NCBI GenBank assembly: GCA_017893485.1
Contig: CM030365.1
Span: 49,225,712 to 49,289,711, forward strand
Length of the DNA stretch: 64,000 bases
Direction: 5' to 3'
From: Hemerocallis citrina
Taxonomy: Eukaryota > Streptophyta > Magnoliopsida > Asparagales > Asphodelaceae
How positions within the stretch are numbered: position 1 is the first letter of the stretch; every line of letters starts with the position of its first letter. Below, one piece after another: positions 43,216 to 55,849 of the stretch. The position numbers and the translations under genes are program-made. The notes beneath the pieces were generated by a model that made no database searches, was not told the origin of the DNA, and saw only the letters and a list, made by a program, of their open reading frames with translations.

Positions 43216-46200
43216 TGTAATTCCTGTTTTTCCATTTTGTGCATTTTTGGAGTGTATTTTTTCATTTTGGTGTATTTTTCCTCTCTTTGTTTTCCTCTTG
43301 TATTTCTTTTGGACCATATATTGGAGTTATTTTCAATATAATCATTTCGCGCATTTTTGATCTTCTTGTGATTGATTTTTCTGCCTCTTGATTTGTTCTT
43401 GATCGTTATTGTTATTCTTTTTCGCCCTTCAATTGGTTCTCGTTCTCTTTATTTTATTCTTGGGTGCTCGTGGTTTTTTGGTTATTTACCCTATTGCTAA
43501 TCTTATTGCTTTTGATCCCTAATTGATTATCAAAGCTAAATTTACCTACAATCCTATTTGAAACCTATACAATTTATCCTAATCAAATCCTAATCAGACT
43601 AATCCTACTACTACTCCTATTGGACCCATAAAACCAATTAACCCATATACCCATACCCATAACTAAACCCTGTATATATAAGCTCTCTCCCTCTCTACTA
43701 AACCCTAACCCTAATCACCCTACCCCCCCCCCCCCCCGACCTCCCTTCCCCTTTTGCACCGTCAACACCCTAGCCCGACCTGCTCTCCCCACCGACCAGC
43801 ACATCCCCATCCGCTGCCCTATCCCAATCACAATAACCCCCATAGCCGACCAACACCATAACCGAGCTCCATCTCTATCTCCCCATATCTCTCTCCTTCC
43901 GTCCTCCTGTGCCGATCAGCAGCAGCAACCGCAGGAGCAGTGATCGCCCGTAGGGGCCAGCCACCGCTACCCCGACACTCTCTCTCTCTCTCTCTCTCGG
44001 TTCTTGGAGCTTTGCACGTGCACATAGTCTGCACGTGGGTTGCTTTGGTTCGTGATTTTTCATTCTTGGGTTTTTGTTCGTTGCCCGGAAATCCATTCCC
44101 ATTATTCTTGGTGTTCGTTTTGTCTTCGGTTAAGGCAAGTAACTTGTACTCAATTTCTTTGTATAATACAAGTCATAAATTCCGCTTGTAGTGTAGTTGG
44201 ATTCTAGAGACAACTCGTGTGTGATGTATTTTGATGAGTATTGTCTCTATAGTGCTATTGACCATAGTTGCTTCACGACACAAATTTGAAATGAAACAAC
44301 TTAGGTTTTGACCGTTCTTGATATGATCATATATGTGAGTTATTTGTGAGAATTGTGTGGTTGTTTGGATCCATGTCATATAATTGTTGTAGACATGCTA
44401 TATGCCCTATTTCATGATGTTTGGACACTTGGTAGACTCTATACCATGTTTGATTGTGATTGGAACAAGTTTCGTATGATTTTTGTTGGCTTTGTTGTTG
44501 AAAGAAAATCTGTATTTCGTCGATGATCAGTTTTGATTGGTATTTTAGACCATAATAAGGTCAGTATCTTAATTTTAGTATTTAACATGATTTTTAGATA
44601 AATCCGTCTTCTTTCCAAAATTTCTGACGTTGATCAATTTTGTTTACATATGTGTGAGATATGATTGTTTTACTACAGATGTGTATTATATTTTTAGATT
44701 TTGTTTCCAGATGATTTAGGTGACTAAACAATTTTGATACTAGTACTAAACATATTATTTTGATCTGAAATTTTGGTCAGTAATTCTATAACTACTTAGA
44801 GATTATCCAGAATTTTGGTGGATTTCATTGATGAGTTTTATATGCTGTTTCATGCTTGTTTATAAAAACTATACTTGTTGGATTTTGCTCGCTGTTCTGC
44901 AAAGATTTGTATTTTCACCCTAATTCCTTTTCCTGTATGAAAAATATTTATGAAATATAAAAGTTAGCTTATTTTGTCTATTTCCATCTTCCTTTGGCGG
45001 ATTTGGATTTCGTTTCACGATTTGCGAGATATTACAGTTTTTGTACAACAGTGTTGGGAATTTCAGATATGCCAAACTATCGTTTCTTAATGTTTTCTGA
45101 TTTTGTTGGCTAAACTAATCTTAATGGAAAATTATGAAACTTTATATTCTGATACTAGACATATAGGTAAATACCCCAAATTTTTTCTGGATTTATTTGA
45201 GTTGTTTTGATGCTATTTTCCTGACTTTGAATTTAATTTACTGATTTCTGGCTGAACGTATTTTCTGAATTCAAATCAGTTTTGAGTTATGTTTTTATGA
45301 AATACTATATGACTTATTTATATTCTCTGGTTTCGGTTGGGAGTCTATTTTATAGACCTTTTAACGGATTCAGGTTTTCATGTTTGTAACACCAGGAATC
45401 ACTGTTTTACTACAATATGGTCGTGCTGTCCTGAACTAGACACTTGGTTATTTTATCCCTTTATGAGTTATCTCACCCGTACATGTTTATCTTGCAACTT
45501 GAACTTGTTACTTGATCATATTATGATATACTTGCTTGTTCGTGACACATACTTGCATGTTTGACATTAAAAATAAAATTAACCAAGCAGAGGTTTAAAG
45601 GGACAGATCTAGTAATGGATAATACAGAAATGTGTACACGGAAGAGAATCTACTGATTCTATGTGATACTTGGCTTGATACTTGAGACTTGGCTTGATAC
45701 TTGATAACTTGATACTTGATATTTCACTACTTAAGGCTTGATATTTCACTACTTGAGGCTTGATATTTCACTACTTGAGGCTTGATACTTCACTCTTGAG
45801 GCTTGTTCACTTGATACTTGAGGCTTGATACTTGATACTTGATTTCTTAAGGCTTTTCCCTGATTACACTGCCCTATATGGTCCACTATAAAATTTAAAA
45901 CAAAATTACATTGACTGTAGCAACCATGTGATAAAAGGATGGCACATGAAGTGCTACCTAGATAGTAATAATACAAGACTTGAACATGAGACTTGATACA
46001 TGACACTTGATATTTAATTACATGATACATGAGACTTGATTACTTGAACATAATGCTTGTCACTTGCTACTTACTACTTGTATTTGACTACTTGACACTT
46101 ATTTACTTGTTACTTGATTTCGTGATACTTGATTCGTGATACTTGATGCTTGTTTACATGATACTTGTTCACTTGACACTTGACACATGCCACTTGTACT

Positions 46201-46742
46201 TGTTCATCTTGCCATGCTAGTATTCTGTTTTGTTATCATGCATATTTCATGTTATTAGTTAGTTTTTTCCCATGTACTGGTATCCTGTATTACAAGTCGC
46301 CCGTAACTTGCATTGACGGGTACTTGTTTTCTTTTTCCTATCCCTGCAATTGTTAAATTGCAGATTTTGGAGAACAGGTTTCAGATGGTATTGGTGATAT
46401 GAAGTGCTAGTGCTGGATTTCATTATCATTATTTCTTTTTTCTTGCTTTGAACAATATTATATTTTGATACTTGGATTTATTTGTATTTGGGCAATGCGA
46501 CCCAGAATATTTGACTTATTTAGATTGGGATTATTTAAGATTAACATATTTTGGTTTCAAGTATTCATGTTGGTATTTTGGTTCATATGTGCATGTTGGT
46601 TGATCCTTTTGCTTCCAACTCTGATTATTCTTGTGAATGTTGTAAAAATTCTTGAACAGCTTATGGATGATGAAAATCATTCGCTGGGCTTTTATCGCGT
46701 ATCCGTATTCCGTATTCTCTTTTTGGGAAGCTGGGCGTGACA
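43216..46742 (+). mobile_element. Family A 3' LTR, about 3.5 kb
   Basis: Begins TGTAATTCCTG after the polypurine tract and ends GGGCGTGACA at 46742. It has a TATA-like TATATATAAG (43673-43682), a C15 tract (43723-43737), a CT microsatellite (43979-43999), and many copies of the heptamer TACTTGA between 45655 and 46190. The final TGGATGATGAAAATCATTCG and GTATTCCGTATTC match the palindrome LTR end. The following base series is family B LTR, so the right edge is clear. Confidence 0.9.
45655..46195 (+). repeat. Degenerate TACTTGA/CTTGATA repeats
   Basis: The words CTTGATACTTGA, CACTACTTGAGGCTTGATA and ACTTGACACTTG recur about every 10-25 bases within the LTR, forming an irregular minisatellite. 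A shorter version occurs in the LTR copy at 53330-53560. Confidence 0.85.
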
Positions 46743-48700
46743 AACTACTAACAAACTTGATAGTTTATTCATAAAAGCAACATAAAAGTGTTCTAACACC
46801 CTAGAAGCAATTAAACATGCAACTCTGATCGAAATTCAACAAAAATAGACTTTTTAGAAAGGTGAGAACATCTACTACAATACTCTAGTTGACAATCTTC
46901 TCAGATTCAGTCAATAAGTGGTAGAAAAACCTCGAACAACCTAAACAGCGAGATTCAGCCAAAAGGGCCAGCTACTGTGACTTTGTAAAAGTCATAACTC
47001 CTGCTCCGCTTATCAGAATCTAACAAAATAGGACATTTTAGAAAGGTGAGAACCTTTAATACAACTCTCTAGTTGACAGCCTTCTCAGATTCAGTCAATA
47101 AGGGGTACAAAACTTCGAACAATCTAAACAGCGAAGCTTCAGCCAAAAGGCTTGCTGTTGTGACTTGTAAAGGTCATAACTCATACTTCGCTTATCGGAA
47201 TCAAATAAAATAGGACATTTTAGGAAGGTGAGAACCTCTACTACAACCCTCTAGTTGAAAACCTTCTCAGATTCAGTCAATAAGAGGTACAAAAACTTCG
47301 AACAATTTTAACAGCGAAGCTTCAGCCAAAAGGATAGCTGATGTGACTTGTAAAGGTCATAACTCAAACTACGCTTATCGAAATCTAACAAAATAGGATA
47401 TTATGGAAAGGTGAGAACATATACTAAAACTCTCGAGTTGACAACTTTCTCAGATTTCTTATGGAACTCAAATCCAGCTCTTTAAACACAATACAAAGAG
47501 CAACAAAGACAACAAAAGGCTGAAGCTTGTAAAGCTCATAACTTCTGCTATTCTTGTCGGAATCTTAAAAAATAATACTTTTTGGAAAGGTGGAAACATA
47601 TACTACAACTCTCTAGTTGACATCTTTCTCAGAATCCTTATGGAACTCAAAATCCAGCTCTTTAAATACAATACAAAGAACAACAAAGACGGCAAAACGC
47701 TGAAGCTTGTAAAACTCATAACTTTTGCTATACTTTGTCGGAATCTAAGAAAATTATACTTTTAGAAAAGATGGGAACATATAATAAAACTTTCTAGTTG
47801 GCAACTTTCTCAGATTCCTTATGGAACTCAAAATCCAGCTCTTTAAACATTTTACAAAGAACAACCGAGACAGCAAAAGGCTGAAGCTTGTAATGCTCAT
47901 AACTTTTTCTATACTTGTCGGAATCTAACAAAATTATACGTTTTGGAAAGATGGGAACATATACTACAAATCTCTAGTTGACAACTTACTCATATTCCCT
48001 GTGGAACTCAAAATCAATCTCTTTAAACACAATACAAAAAGCAACATAGGTAGCAAAAGGCTGAAGCTTATAAAGCTCATAACTTTTGCTATATTTATCA
48101 GAATCTAACAACATTATACTTTTTGGGAAGGTCAAAACATATACTACAACTCTCTAGTTGACAACTTTCTCAAATTCCTTATGGAACTCAAAATCTAGCT
48201 CTTTAAACACAATACAAAGGGCAACAAAGACAGCAAAAGGCTGAAACTTGTCAATCTCATAACTTTTGCTATACTTATCGGAATCTAACAAAATTAGGCT
48301 TAATAACAACTAATGCAAATTTCTAGTTAACAACTTTCTCAGACTCTGTATGGAACTCAAAATCCAGCTCCTTAAACACAAGTCAAGAACAACAAAAGAC
48401 AGCAGATTTGCTGAAACTTGTAAAGCTCATAACCGGTGTTGTACTTATCAGAATCTAACAAAATTGGACTTTTTGGAAAGCTAAGAACATCTAATACAAC
48501 TTTCTAGTTGACAACTTTTTCATATTCCTTATAGAACTTAAAATCCAGCTCTTTAAACACATGCAAAAATTAACCAAAACAGCAGTTTTGCTGAAAAACT
48601 CTCTGTTTTGGGGAAACTATTTATTTCACCCATCAAACTAACCCAAAAAAATCTTAAAAAATTAGAGCATGGTAGTAACACATATAAGAACCTCTCAAAT
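46743..48700 (-). repeat. ~180 bp tandem array in reversed family B LTR
   Basis: CTCTAGTTGACA (or variants) recurs near 46885, 47070, 47251, 47435, 47613, 47795 and 47972, and further to about 48510: period roughly 178-185 bases, about ten units. Each unit contains the complement of GTCAACTAGAGAGTTGTAG, a TTCTCACCTTTCC-like segment, GGTTAGATTCCGATAAG-like sequence and AAAAGTTATGAG. The same family of units forms the plus-strand array at 58780-62260. Confidence 0.9.
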
Positions 48701-49885
48701 TAATTTGGAGTCAAAATTCCAACTTTAGCATAAGTAATTAATATAAACTACATACTAGTTTAAGATTGAATCTTTAGTGTTCTTGTTAAGTTCTATCCCT
48801 TCAATCCTTTTATGTGATCTTTTTTTTTATCCAAAACAATTCATATGCACAAGATTCTTTAGTCCAAGTTGTTCTTAAACTTAACATACAAATGAACAAT
48901 AAAACAACAGCAATTAAATACACAAGAAGAGAAACCTCCACCCAAAGAATCGGTTGGAAGGACTTGCTAGCTCTTCCTTCTCCTTCCTTGTTCTTGGTCC
49001 TCTTCAAGTACACCCCATGAAAATGAAACCACTCCCTCTTTTGATTTGATCTCTCTTTCTTTTCTTTTCTTCTCAATTTTTTTCTAAATTAAAACAAGAG
49101 AATGAGATGAGAAGGAGATGGAGGACCATGAAATGAAAGGGCTCCTTTCCCTTTTTGAGATTAGCCGGCCATAGGGGGGGGGGGGGCGTCATAGGGTTGA
49201 GAATGAAACCAAGTGTTCTCATTCTTGTGGCTCAACAATTTGATGTTCAATTTTCAAATAATTATTGCAGTCACACTCTAATCCAAATCTGACCTTCTAT
49301 TTGAAAATGATTGATAAAAAATAAAAGATATTTTCCAAAAATCACATAATACATGATTTCGTACCAACGTACGAAATCGATACAGTACATATACGTACAT
49401 ACATCTATATATACAGATAAATTTTTATTAGTTAAAATTAATAATCTCTACCAAAAATATTTTAATTCAGAAATAATAATAAAAACAATTTTATTATCGG
49501 CTCAGCCGATTTCAGTACCAATTTAATAGAATACAGATATATACAGACTAGTATATATATATATATATATATAGATAATGTTTATTAACTAAACTGGGTA
49601 ATAATCCCCAAAAATATTTTAATTCTTAAAATAAAAATAAAATAATAATAAAATGATAATTTTTAATATCAGCCTGGGATATTACAGATATTTTCTCAAA
49701 AACGCATTTTAGAGGATTTTATACAAGTGCACAAAACCAATACAATATATATATATATATATATAAATACTTACTTGTATATATAAATAACATTTTATTA
49801 GTAAAACTAGGTAATTTCCATAAGAAATATTTTAATTTTTAAAAATAATAATAATACAAATATAATATCCAACCGGGATATTACA
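48701..49885 (-). mobile_element. Family B LTR, promoter-proximal part with 5' end repeats
   Basis: On the minus strand from 49885: TGTAATATCCCGG then an AT-rich block; a second TGTAATATCCCAGG begins at 49685 and a third related block (ATCGGCTGAGCCGATAATA) near 49510, so the LTR start is repeated at ~180-200 bases. A G13 tract (C13 on the minus strand) occupies 49174-49186. The leader with AGAAAAGAAAAGAAAGAGAG lies near 49050 and matches 58295. No gene. Confidence 0.75.
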
Positions 49886-50067
49886 CTATTGTAGAAAAGA
49901 CTCATCAGAACGAGTGTGTCACCATGGGAAGCACCAATTTTCTTGTTAAGAAGAATGATGGGTCTACAAGAATGTGTATCGATTATCGGGAATTGAATAA
50001 ATTCACTGTTTGAAACAAGTACTCAATTCTCAGGACCGATGATTAGTTTGATCAACTTCATGGGGCA
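49886..50067 (+). pseudogene. RT fragment, continuation of family B pol
   Basis: Directly continues the frame cut at 41766: after one copy of the target site, VDEIL-stop-KRLIRTSVSPWEAPIFL. A one-base frame change near 49945 gives LVKKNDGSTRMCIDYRELNK, FTV, a stop, NKYSILRTDD and FDQLHG. These are RT blocks 1-2 of Ty3/gypsy elements. It is interrupted again at 50068 by a family D LTR. Short by itself, but the exact join with 41766 makes the assignment strong. Confidence 0.92.
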
Positions 50068-50089
50068 TGTAACACCCCGTACTTAAGCG

Positions 50090-50144
<55 letters not shown>

Positions 50145-50478
50145 GAGATGAGTTGTTGGTTGGTTGGCCTATAGAAGATTTCTATGGGCTTGGATTAATG
50201 GATTAATCAAAAAGTGCCTATAACATGGTTTATGGGACATAGGCATTAAATGAAAGAGTGCATGCATGCATTTGATGATGATGTTGGCTTGCTTGGGCTT
50301 ATAATCTCATATTAGAAATGGAAGTGTGAGTGTGTGTGTATATATTAGGATCCAAATGATAAAGGGTCACCCATAGGGTATACCCACCTTTTGATGATGC
50401 CTGTGGTGGGCGTGCTTAGAGTTTTGTGTCCATTCTTTCACGTGCGCACATATGTAGTCGCGTGCACAGCTGAGCCGG
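50068..50478 (+). mobile_element. Family D (TRIM-type) LTR, cut near its 3' end
   Basis: Starts TGTAACACCCCGTACTTAAG, carries a TA microsatellite (50092-50140), TGGGCTTATAATCTCATATT, CCACCTTTTGATGATGCC, GGTGGGCGTGC and an alternating purine-pyrimidine block (50439-50456), then GCACAGCTGAGCCGG at 50478. In LTR3 at 33144-33595 the equivalent GCACAGCTGAGTCGG is followed by only ~17 more bases, so nearly the entire LTR is present. It is interrupted there by the family A LTR. Confidence 0.8.
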
Positions 50479-53400
50479 TGTAACCCCTGTTTTTCATTTT
50501 CTGTATTTTTGGATGTATTTTTCTTTTGTTGAGTTTTTATTCATATTGTATTTCTTACTCTTTTTGAACCGTGTCATGGATCTTCTTTTTCCATAAATAT
50601 TCATCTATTTGTTTTGTCATCTTTTATTTGATCTTCTTGATTCAATTGTCAGCCTATTGTTCCGTCTCTGTTTGATCGAACCATTATTTTTTATCCTCAT
50701 TCTAAATTGTTCATGCCCTATTTTAATTATTCATTTTGTTCCCACCTCATTATTTTGGATCATCCTATTTTATTTGGATCTATTTATACCCAAATCCTAT
50801 TCAAGATCCCTATTGGATCTAGGATACCTTATAAGCCAATTAAAACCCAACTCTCCAACCCGTTAGCTACCCAGCATACATGAAACCCTAATACCCACAC
50901 ATATATTTAAATCCATGTTCCTTCACCAATTCATCTCATATACCTAGCCAATCTACTCTTCTACCCCATCTCCCGAAACCCTCCTCTTCATCCCTGTCCC
51001 CCGAGCTCCCGCAACCCCAGCTCAGCAAATCTCCGCAGCACCTTCCCGGTCCGCCCTGCACCTCCTGTCGTGCCTCCACGACCCAGCAACGCCAGCAGTC
51101 CGACCTCAGCACCGCCTCCCTGTCCTGGTACTGTCCTTCGCCTATGCTCCTTCCGGTGCAGCAAGAAGCACTGTTCGTTATCCCCCCCCCCCCCCCCCCC
51201 CCCGCAGTAGACAGCCAGCAACAGCGGCAGAGACTTACTGACGTCGCCGTTCTCCCGTGCACACCCCCGTTGTCCTCTTTTGTGTGCGTGTGTTGGATCT
51301 CGCGTGCTCGTAGTTCGTTGTTTGTAAGTTGTGTTCGTGGTTCGTCATTTGTTCGTTGAGTTCATGCCCGGGAATCCATTCCCGTTATTCTCGTTCTTGC
51401 ACTGTTTCTGTCGTCGAATATAAGGGCAGGTAACTTGTATTCCTTTTTGTTGTATAATACAAGTACTAAATACAGCCTGTAGTATAGTTGCTTCAAGATC
51501 TGTCCCCATGAAACCCTTGTTATATCTGTCTCTATGTGTTGATCCACCATAGTTATCTCATTGCACACATGACATAAATTTAGACTTAGATCTAAACAAT
51601 TCTTGATATATGAATGCATGTTGTTCGTGGATTATGAAGTGTTGTATGATCATGTATGCGTGCTTGGGTTATGTGTAGTACAACTCGTAGTAGACTTGTA
51701 AAACACCCTATACCATGTTGCTTGGACATCTAGTCTACCATATTTCACAATTCGTAATAATTTAGATTAGTTTCATATGACCTAATTGATTTTATGCGTG
51801 AAGAATATTTCTGTTTTGCTCTTACCCCGGTTTTTGTTCAGTATTTTAGACTCTATTAACGTCAGTATATTAAAATTAATTGTGAATATGAATTATAGAT
51901 AATTATGTCTACTTTCCAAAATTTCTGACAGATCTCAGTTTCGATTTGTTAGTTGCAAATTATTGTTGTTTTACCACAGAGGTGTAGAAAATTCCAGATT
52001 CTATTTTATATGGATGTTGTATGGTTATTTATTTTTATACTGTTGCTAAAGTTAATATTTTGATCCAATATTTTGCTATTTACAACTACACTTGACTGGG
52101 ATTAACCACTAAATTTTGTGGATTTAATTGATGACTTCTACAAACTATTCTATACTTGTAAACAACCACTATACTTGCTGAATTTTCATGCTGTTCAGAA
52201 AAGAACCTTAACTTCACCCTGATTCTATTTGCTATTTATAAAAAAACTTTGTGAATATGAATTGTAGCCTACTATATCTAATTTATCACCCTTTTGATGA
52301 ATAAGGATTTCGACTTATATTTTGTAATCTATTGCTGTTTTAGTACTGCTGTGTCTATGATTTCAAATTTACAAAATTGCAGCAACTTGCTGCCTTCTGA
52401 TTTTAATTGACTATACTATCTATGTTAAAAAGTTATGAAACTTTATTTTCTGATACTAGACATACTAGGGAATATCCCAGATTTTTCTTGGATTTAATCA
52501 GTAAGTTTTTTTGCCATTTTCCTGTTTATGAATACAAACTTTTGATTTCTGGCTGAACATGTTTTCTGGATACAATTCTGTTTTGAGTCCTATTTTTGTG
52601 AAATACCATATGACTTATATACATTTGCTGGATTCGGTCGAGAGTCTATTTTTTAGATTTTCTGACGGATCTAGGTTTGCATATGTGTGGCAACGGGATT
52701 CCCAGATTTGGTGCAGTACTGTCTTGTTGTCCTGAACTAGAATTTTCGTTGTCATACTGTTTTATGTGTTGTCTTTCACCCGTGCATATTTATCTTCTAA
52801 CCTGAACCTGTTACATGATCATACCATATATTTCTTGCCATATTTTTTACACGTACATGCATGTTTGATAATGATAACAAATAACCAAGTCAGGGTCAAG
52901 GGAAAAGACCACATCCCATACTACAGGTTCGGTGCATACAATCAATTTCGTTTAGACTTAAGTGGTGTACCCAGAAGGGGGCTCGTGTTTCTCATTACTT
53001 GATGCCATGATTTTATGATTACATGAATCATGCTTGTTATTACTATATGCCATATTTCGTGATTACATAATTCATGCTTGTTATTACTATATGCTGCCAT
53101 GTTTCATGACTACATGATTCATGCTTATTATTACGATATGATGCCGCGAGTTCACGATTACGTGATGCATGCTTGTTACTTGTTGCTTGTTACTTGACGC
53201 CTAAGTACACGACCCTATAGAAACGCACCACTAGATCTAAACGTAATTTGTATGAATGTAGCAACCATGTGGTAAAAAATCTGGGACGCATGAAGTGCTA
53301 CCTAGATAGAGATAAATACAAGACTTGAAAACAATATGATCACTTGATACTTGTTGCTTGTTACATGTACATGATACTTGATACTTGTTACTCGTTACTC

Positions 53401-53923
53401 GTTACATGATATCTGGGACGCATGAAGTGCTACCTAGATAGAGATAAATACAAGACTTGAAAACAACATGATCACTTGATACTTGTTGCTTGTTACATGT
53501 ACATGATACTTGATACTTGTTACTCGTTACTCGTTACATGATACTTGTTTTCCTAACACTTATTACATGCCACTTGCACTCGTTCATCTTGCCATTCTAT
53601 TTGTTTCTGTTCTTGATTTAGAGTTAGTTCTCTATTTTTCTGTTACATCTTTCCATGCTATACTTGTTTCCGCTGTTTCTCTATTCTTGTTTATCTTTTT
53701 TGTACTTGTTGCCTGCACTACAAGCGGCCTACCACTTGCATTGACGGGCATTTTGTTTCTCTTTCCTTTTTCCTGTAATTTATTAAATTGCAGATTATGG
53801 TGATCAGCTGCCCGATGGAGTAGGTGATCTGAGATTCTAGTTGCTGGAGTTCTTGCTATTATTATTTCTTGTTGCTTATCTTGAATAATTGTACTTGGTT
53901 ACATGGATTATTTTGTATTTGGC
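50479..53923 (+). mobile_element. Family A LTR, cut near its 3' end
   Basis: Begins TGTAACCCCTGTTTTTC after GAGCCGG. It follows the LTR at 43216 along its length: CACATATATTTAAATCC, CT-rich leader, a C22 tract (51182-51203), CCGGGAATCCATTCCCGTTA, CCTGAACTAGA, GTAGCAACCATGTGG and GATCAGCTGCCCGATGG. At 53923 (TTGTATTTGGC) it stops, where the other copy continues AATGCGACCC for about 240 more bases. The interruption is another family B LTR. It contains no gene; the proline-rich frame at 51144-51359 is composition-driven. Confidence 0.88.
53279..53542 (+). repeat. Recent tandem duplication, 132 bp x 2
   Basis: 53279-53410 and 53411-53542 both read from ATCTGGGACGCATGAAGTGC to ACTCGTTACTCGTTACATG and differ at about one base (ACAATATG against ACAACATG). 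It lies within the family A LTR. Confidence 0.95.
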
Positions 53924-54500
53924 TGTAATATCCCGAGCAGTTATTAATAAATATTATTTTATTATTTTATTTTATTTTTTCAGAATTGAAATATTTTTGG
54001 TGGATATTACTTAGTTTAATTAATAATCATCATCTGTATGCATACCAGTCTATAGGGATATGCGTTATATCAGTTTTGGACTGAAATCTTCCGAGCCGAT
54101 AATAAAAATTATTTTTATTATTATTGTGAGAATTAAATTATTTTTATACAGATTGTACGGTCTAACAAATAAAAATTATCGGTATACATATATGTATATA
54201 CGTATGCATATCGTATCGATTTCGTACATTTGTACAAATCATGTAGTAGGTGTTTTGGACCAAAATATCTCATTTTTGTCATGACTAATAAAAAATGGAT
54301 GGCTAGGATTTGTTTGGTGGGATAAACTTAGGGTTTAGGATTAATGAAAATACAAATGAGTTTTAATAGGTGTATTTCTACTAGAACCCTCCTCCACCTC
54401 ACCCCTCCTCATCATTAGGGTTTAGCCGGACACAAAGATCCCAAGGGGGTCTTTGCAAAAACCCTAGGTGCATTTTACACCCTCACCCTCTCATTCCGCC

Positions 54501-54508
54501 TATAAATA
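54501..54508 (+). promoter_or_regulatory. TATA box of family B LTR
   Basis: TATAAATA immediately followed by 15 C (54509-54523). The leader begins about 30 bases downstream with TTCAGCCCTTGCC. Confidence 0.75.
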
Positions 54509-55849
54509 CCCCCCCCCCCCCCCTTCAGCCCTTGCCTCATTTGCCAAAAGAAAAAAATTGAGAGCAAAAGAAAGAGAGAAGAAACCCTAACTTGAGAGTT
54601 TTCCATTTGTAGGTTTCCATAGGAGCTAGGAGGAAGGAGAATGAGCATAAGTCTAATTCTTCCTACATAGAAATCAAAAGGTGGGGGTTTCTCTAATTCT
54701 TATTTTTATTGATTTTGTTCTCTTTTTATTGTTGTGTGTTGTATGTTGTATGTTCTAAACAACTTGGACTAAATCATGAGCATGTAAATGGTTGTATGAA
54801 TCAAAATGATCACATGAAAAGATGGATGATAGAACTCAAACAAAATAACATAAAGGTTGAGTCTTTAAACCTTGTTATGGTTATTGTTGTTGTTGTGATT
54901 ATTTTGCTAAATTAAAAACTTGGACTAACGGTTATGTGAACATGAGTAGTGTGGATCAAAAATGACCACATGAAGAGTTTTGAAGGGTATAACTTATTAA
55001 AAACACATAAAGATGGAATCTTTAGCATTGATGTAATTATTGTTGTTATTGTTGTTATTTTGTTAACAAAAACTATAACAACTTGGACTAAAACTATGAG
55101 CATATAAAATTAGTGAATTGAGAATGTTTATACACCAAATTTGAGGTTGTAGAACTCAACAAACATAATGAAAGATAGGTCTTTTAGAAAAAGGTTGTGT
55201 GTTGTTTTCTATGGTGGTAAAGATCAAGCCTTTACTAACTCTAGGTTCATAAAAGATGAGTCTTTTAGTAAATTATTGTATCTTGCTTTCTATTATGCTA
55301 AAGATCAAGTCTTTACAAATCCTAGTTAAAGAAAGATTAAGTTTTTCTAGGTTGTGAAAGATTACGTTTTATTTTGCTTTGATGTTAGAAAAGATTAGTT
55401 CTTTTAATAAGAAGACTTCTTAGCTTCTATGTTAAAAAGAACCCATTTTGGTTGTTAAAATTCATTTTTTTGTTAGCATGCTAGAGAACTTCTAGCTCAC
55501 AAAAGTAGTGGTCTTTACATATGTAGAATCTCTATTCATCAAGAGTAGACTTGTTGTAAATAGGACTTGTAATCCCTAAAGAGTAGATTATTGTAATATA
55601 TAGAGATTGTAGTTCTTAAATGTAGATTTCTGTTGTATGTAGGACTTGTAGATTCAATAAAATTAGATTTAGTAATATGTAAGACTTGTAATTCATAAAA
55701 GAAGTAGTCCTTATAATATGTAGAAATTCCTAAAAGAGTAGTCTTTGTAATATGTAGGTAAAGTCCTTGATAATTGTAATAAGTTTTACATACATGCTTA
55801 TGAAGAATCAAATTTGGGTCATCATAGTTCATAAAAGATCAAGTCGTAG

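Larger units (their letters stand above)
41767..49885 (-). mobile_element. Reversed family B LTR nested in RT, itself carrying a family A element
   Basis: Plus strand starts TGTAACACCCC at 41767 (LTR 3' end in reverse) and finishes CCGGGATATTACA at 49885 (LTR start in reverse). The LTR body is split: 41767-42450 and 46743-49885, about 3.8 kb together, close to the 4.2 kb LTR at 53924. The stretch 42453-46742 is a family A piece. Flanking 5-mers are ATATT (41762-41766) and CTATT (49886-49890), a target duplication with one mismatch. Removing the insert with one flank copy restores the host RT reading frame. No internal region of family B lies between the halves, so it behaves as a solo LTR later hit by family A. 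Confidence 0.88.

Noticed and set aside
50936..51359. Frames with long Gly or Pro runs around 51182-51203
   Set aside because: The runs are the C22 homopolymer translated; the surrounding sequence is LTR leader.
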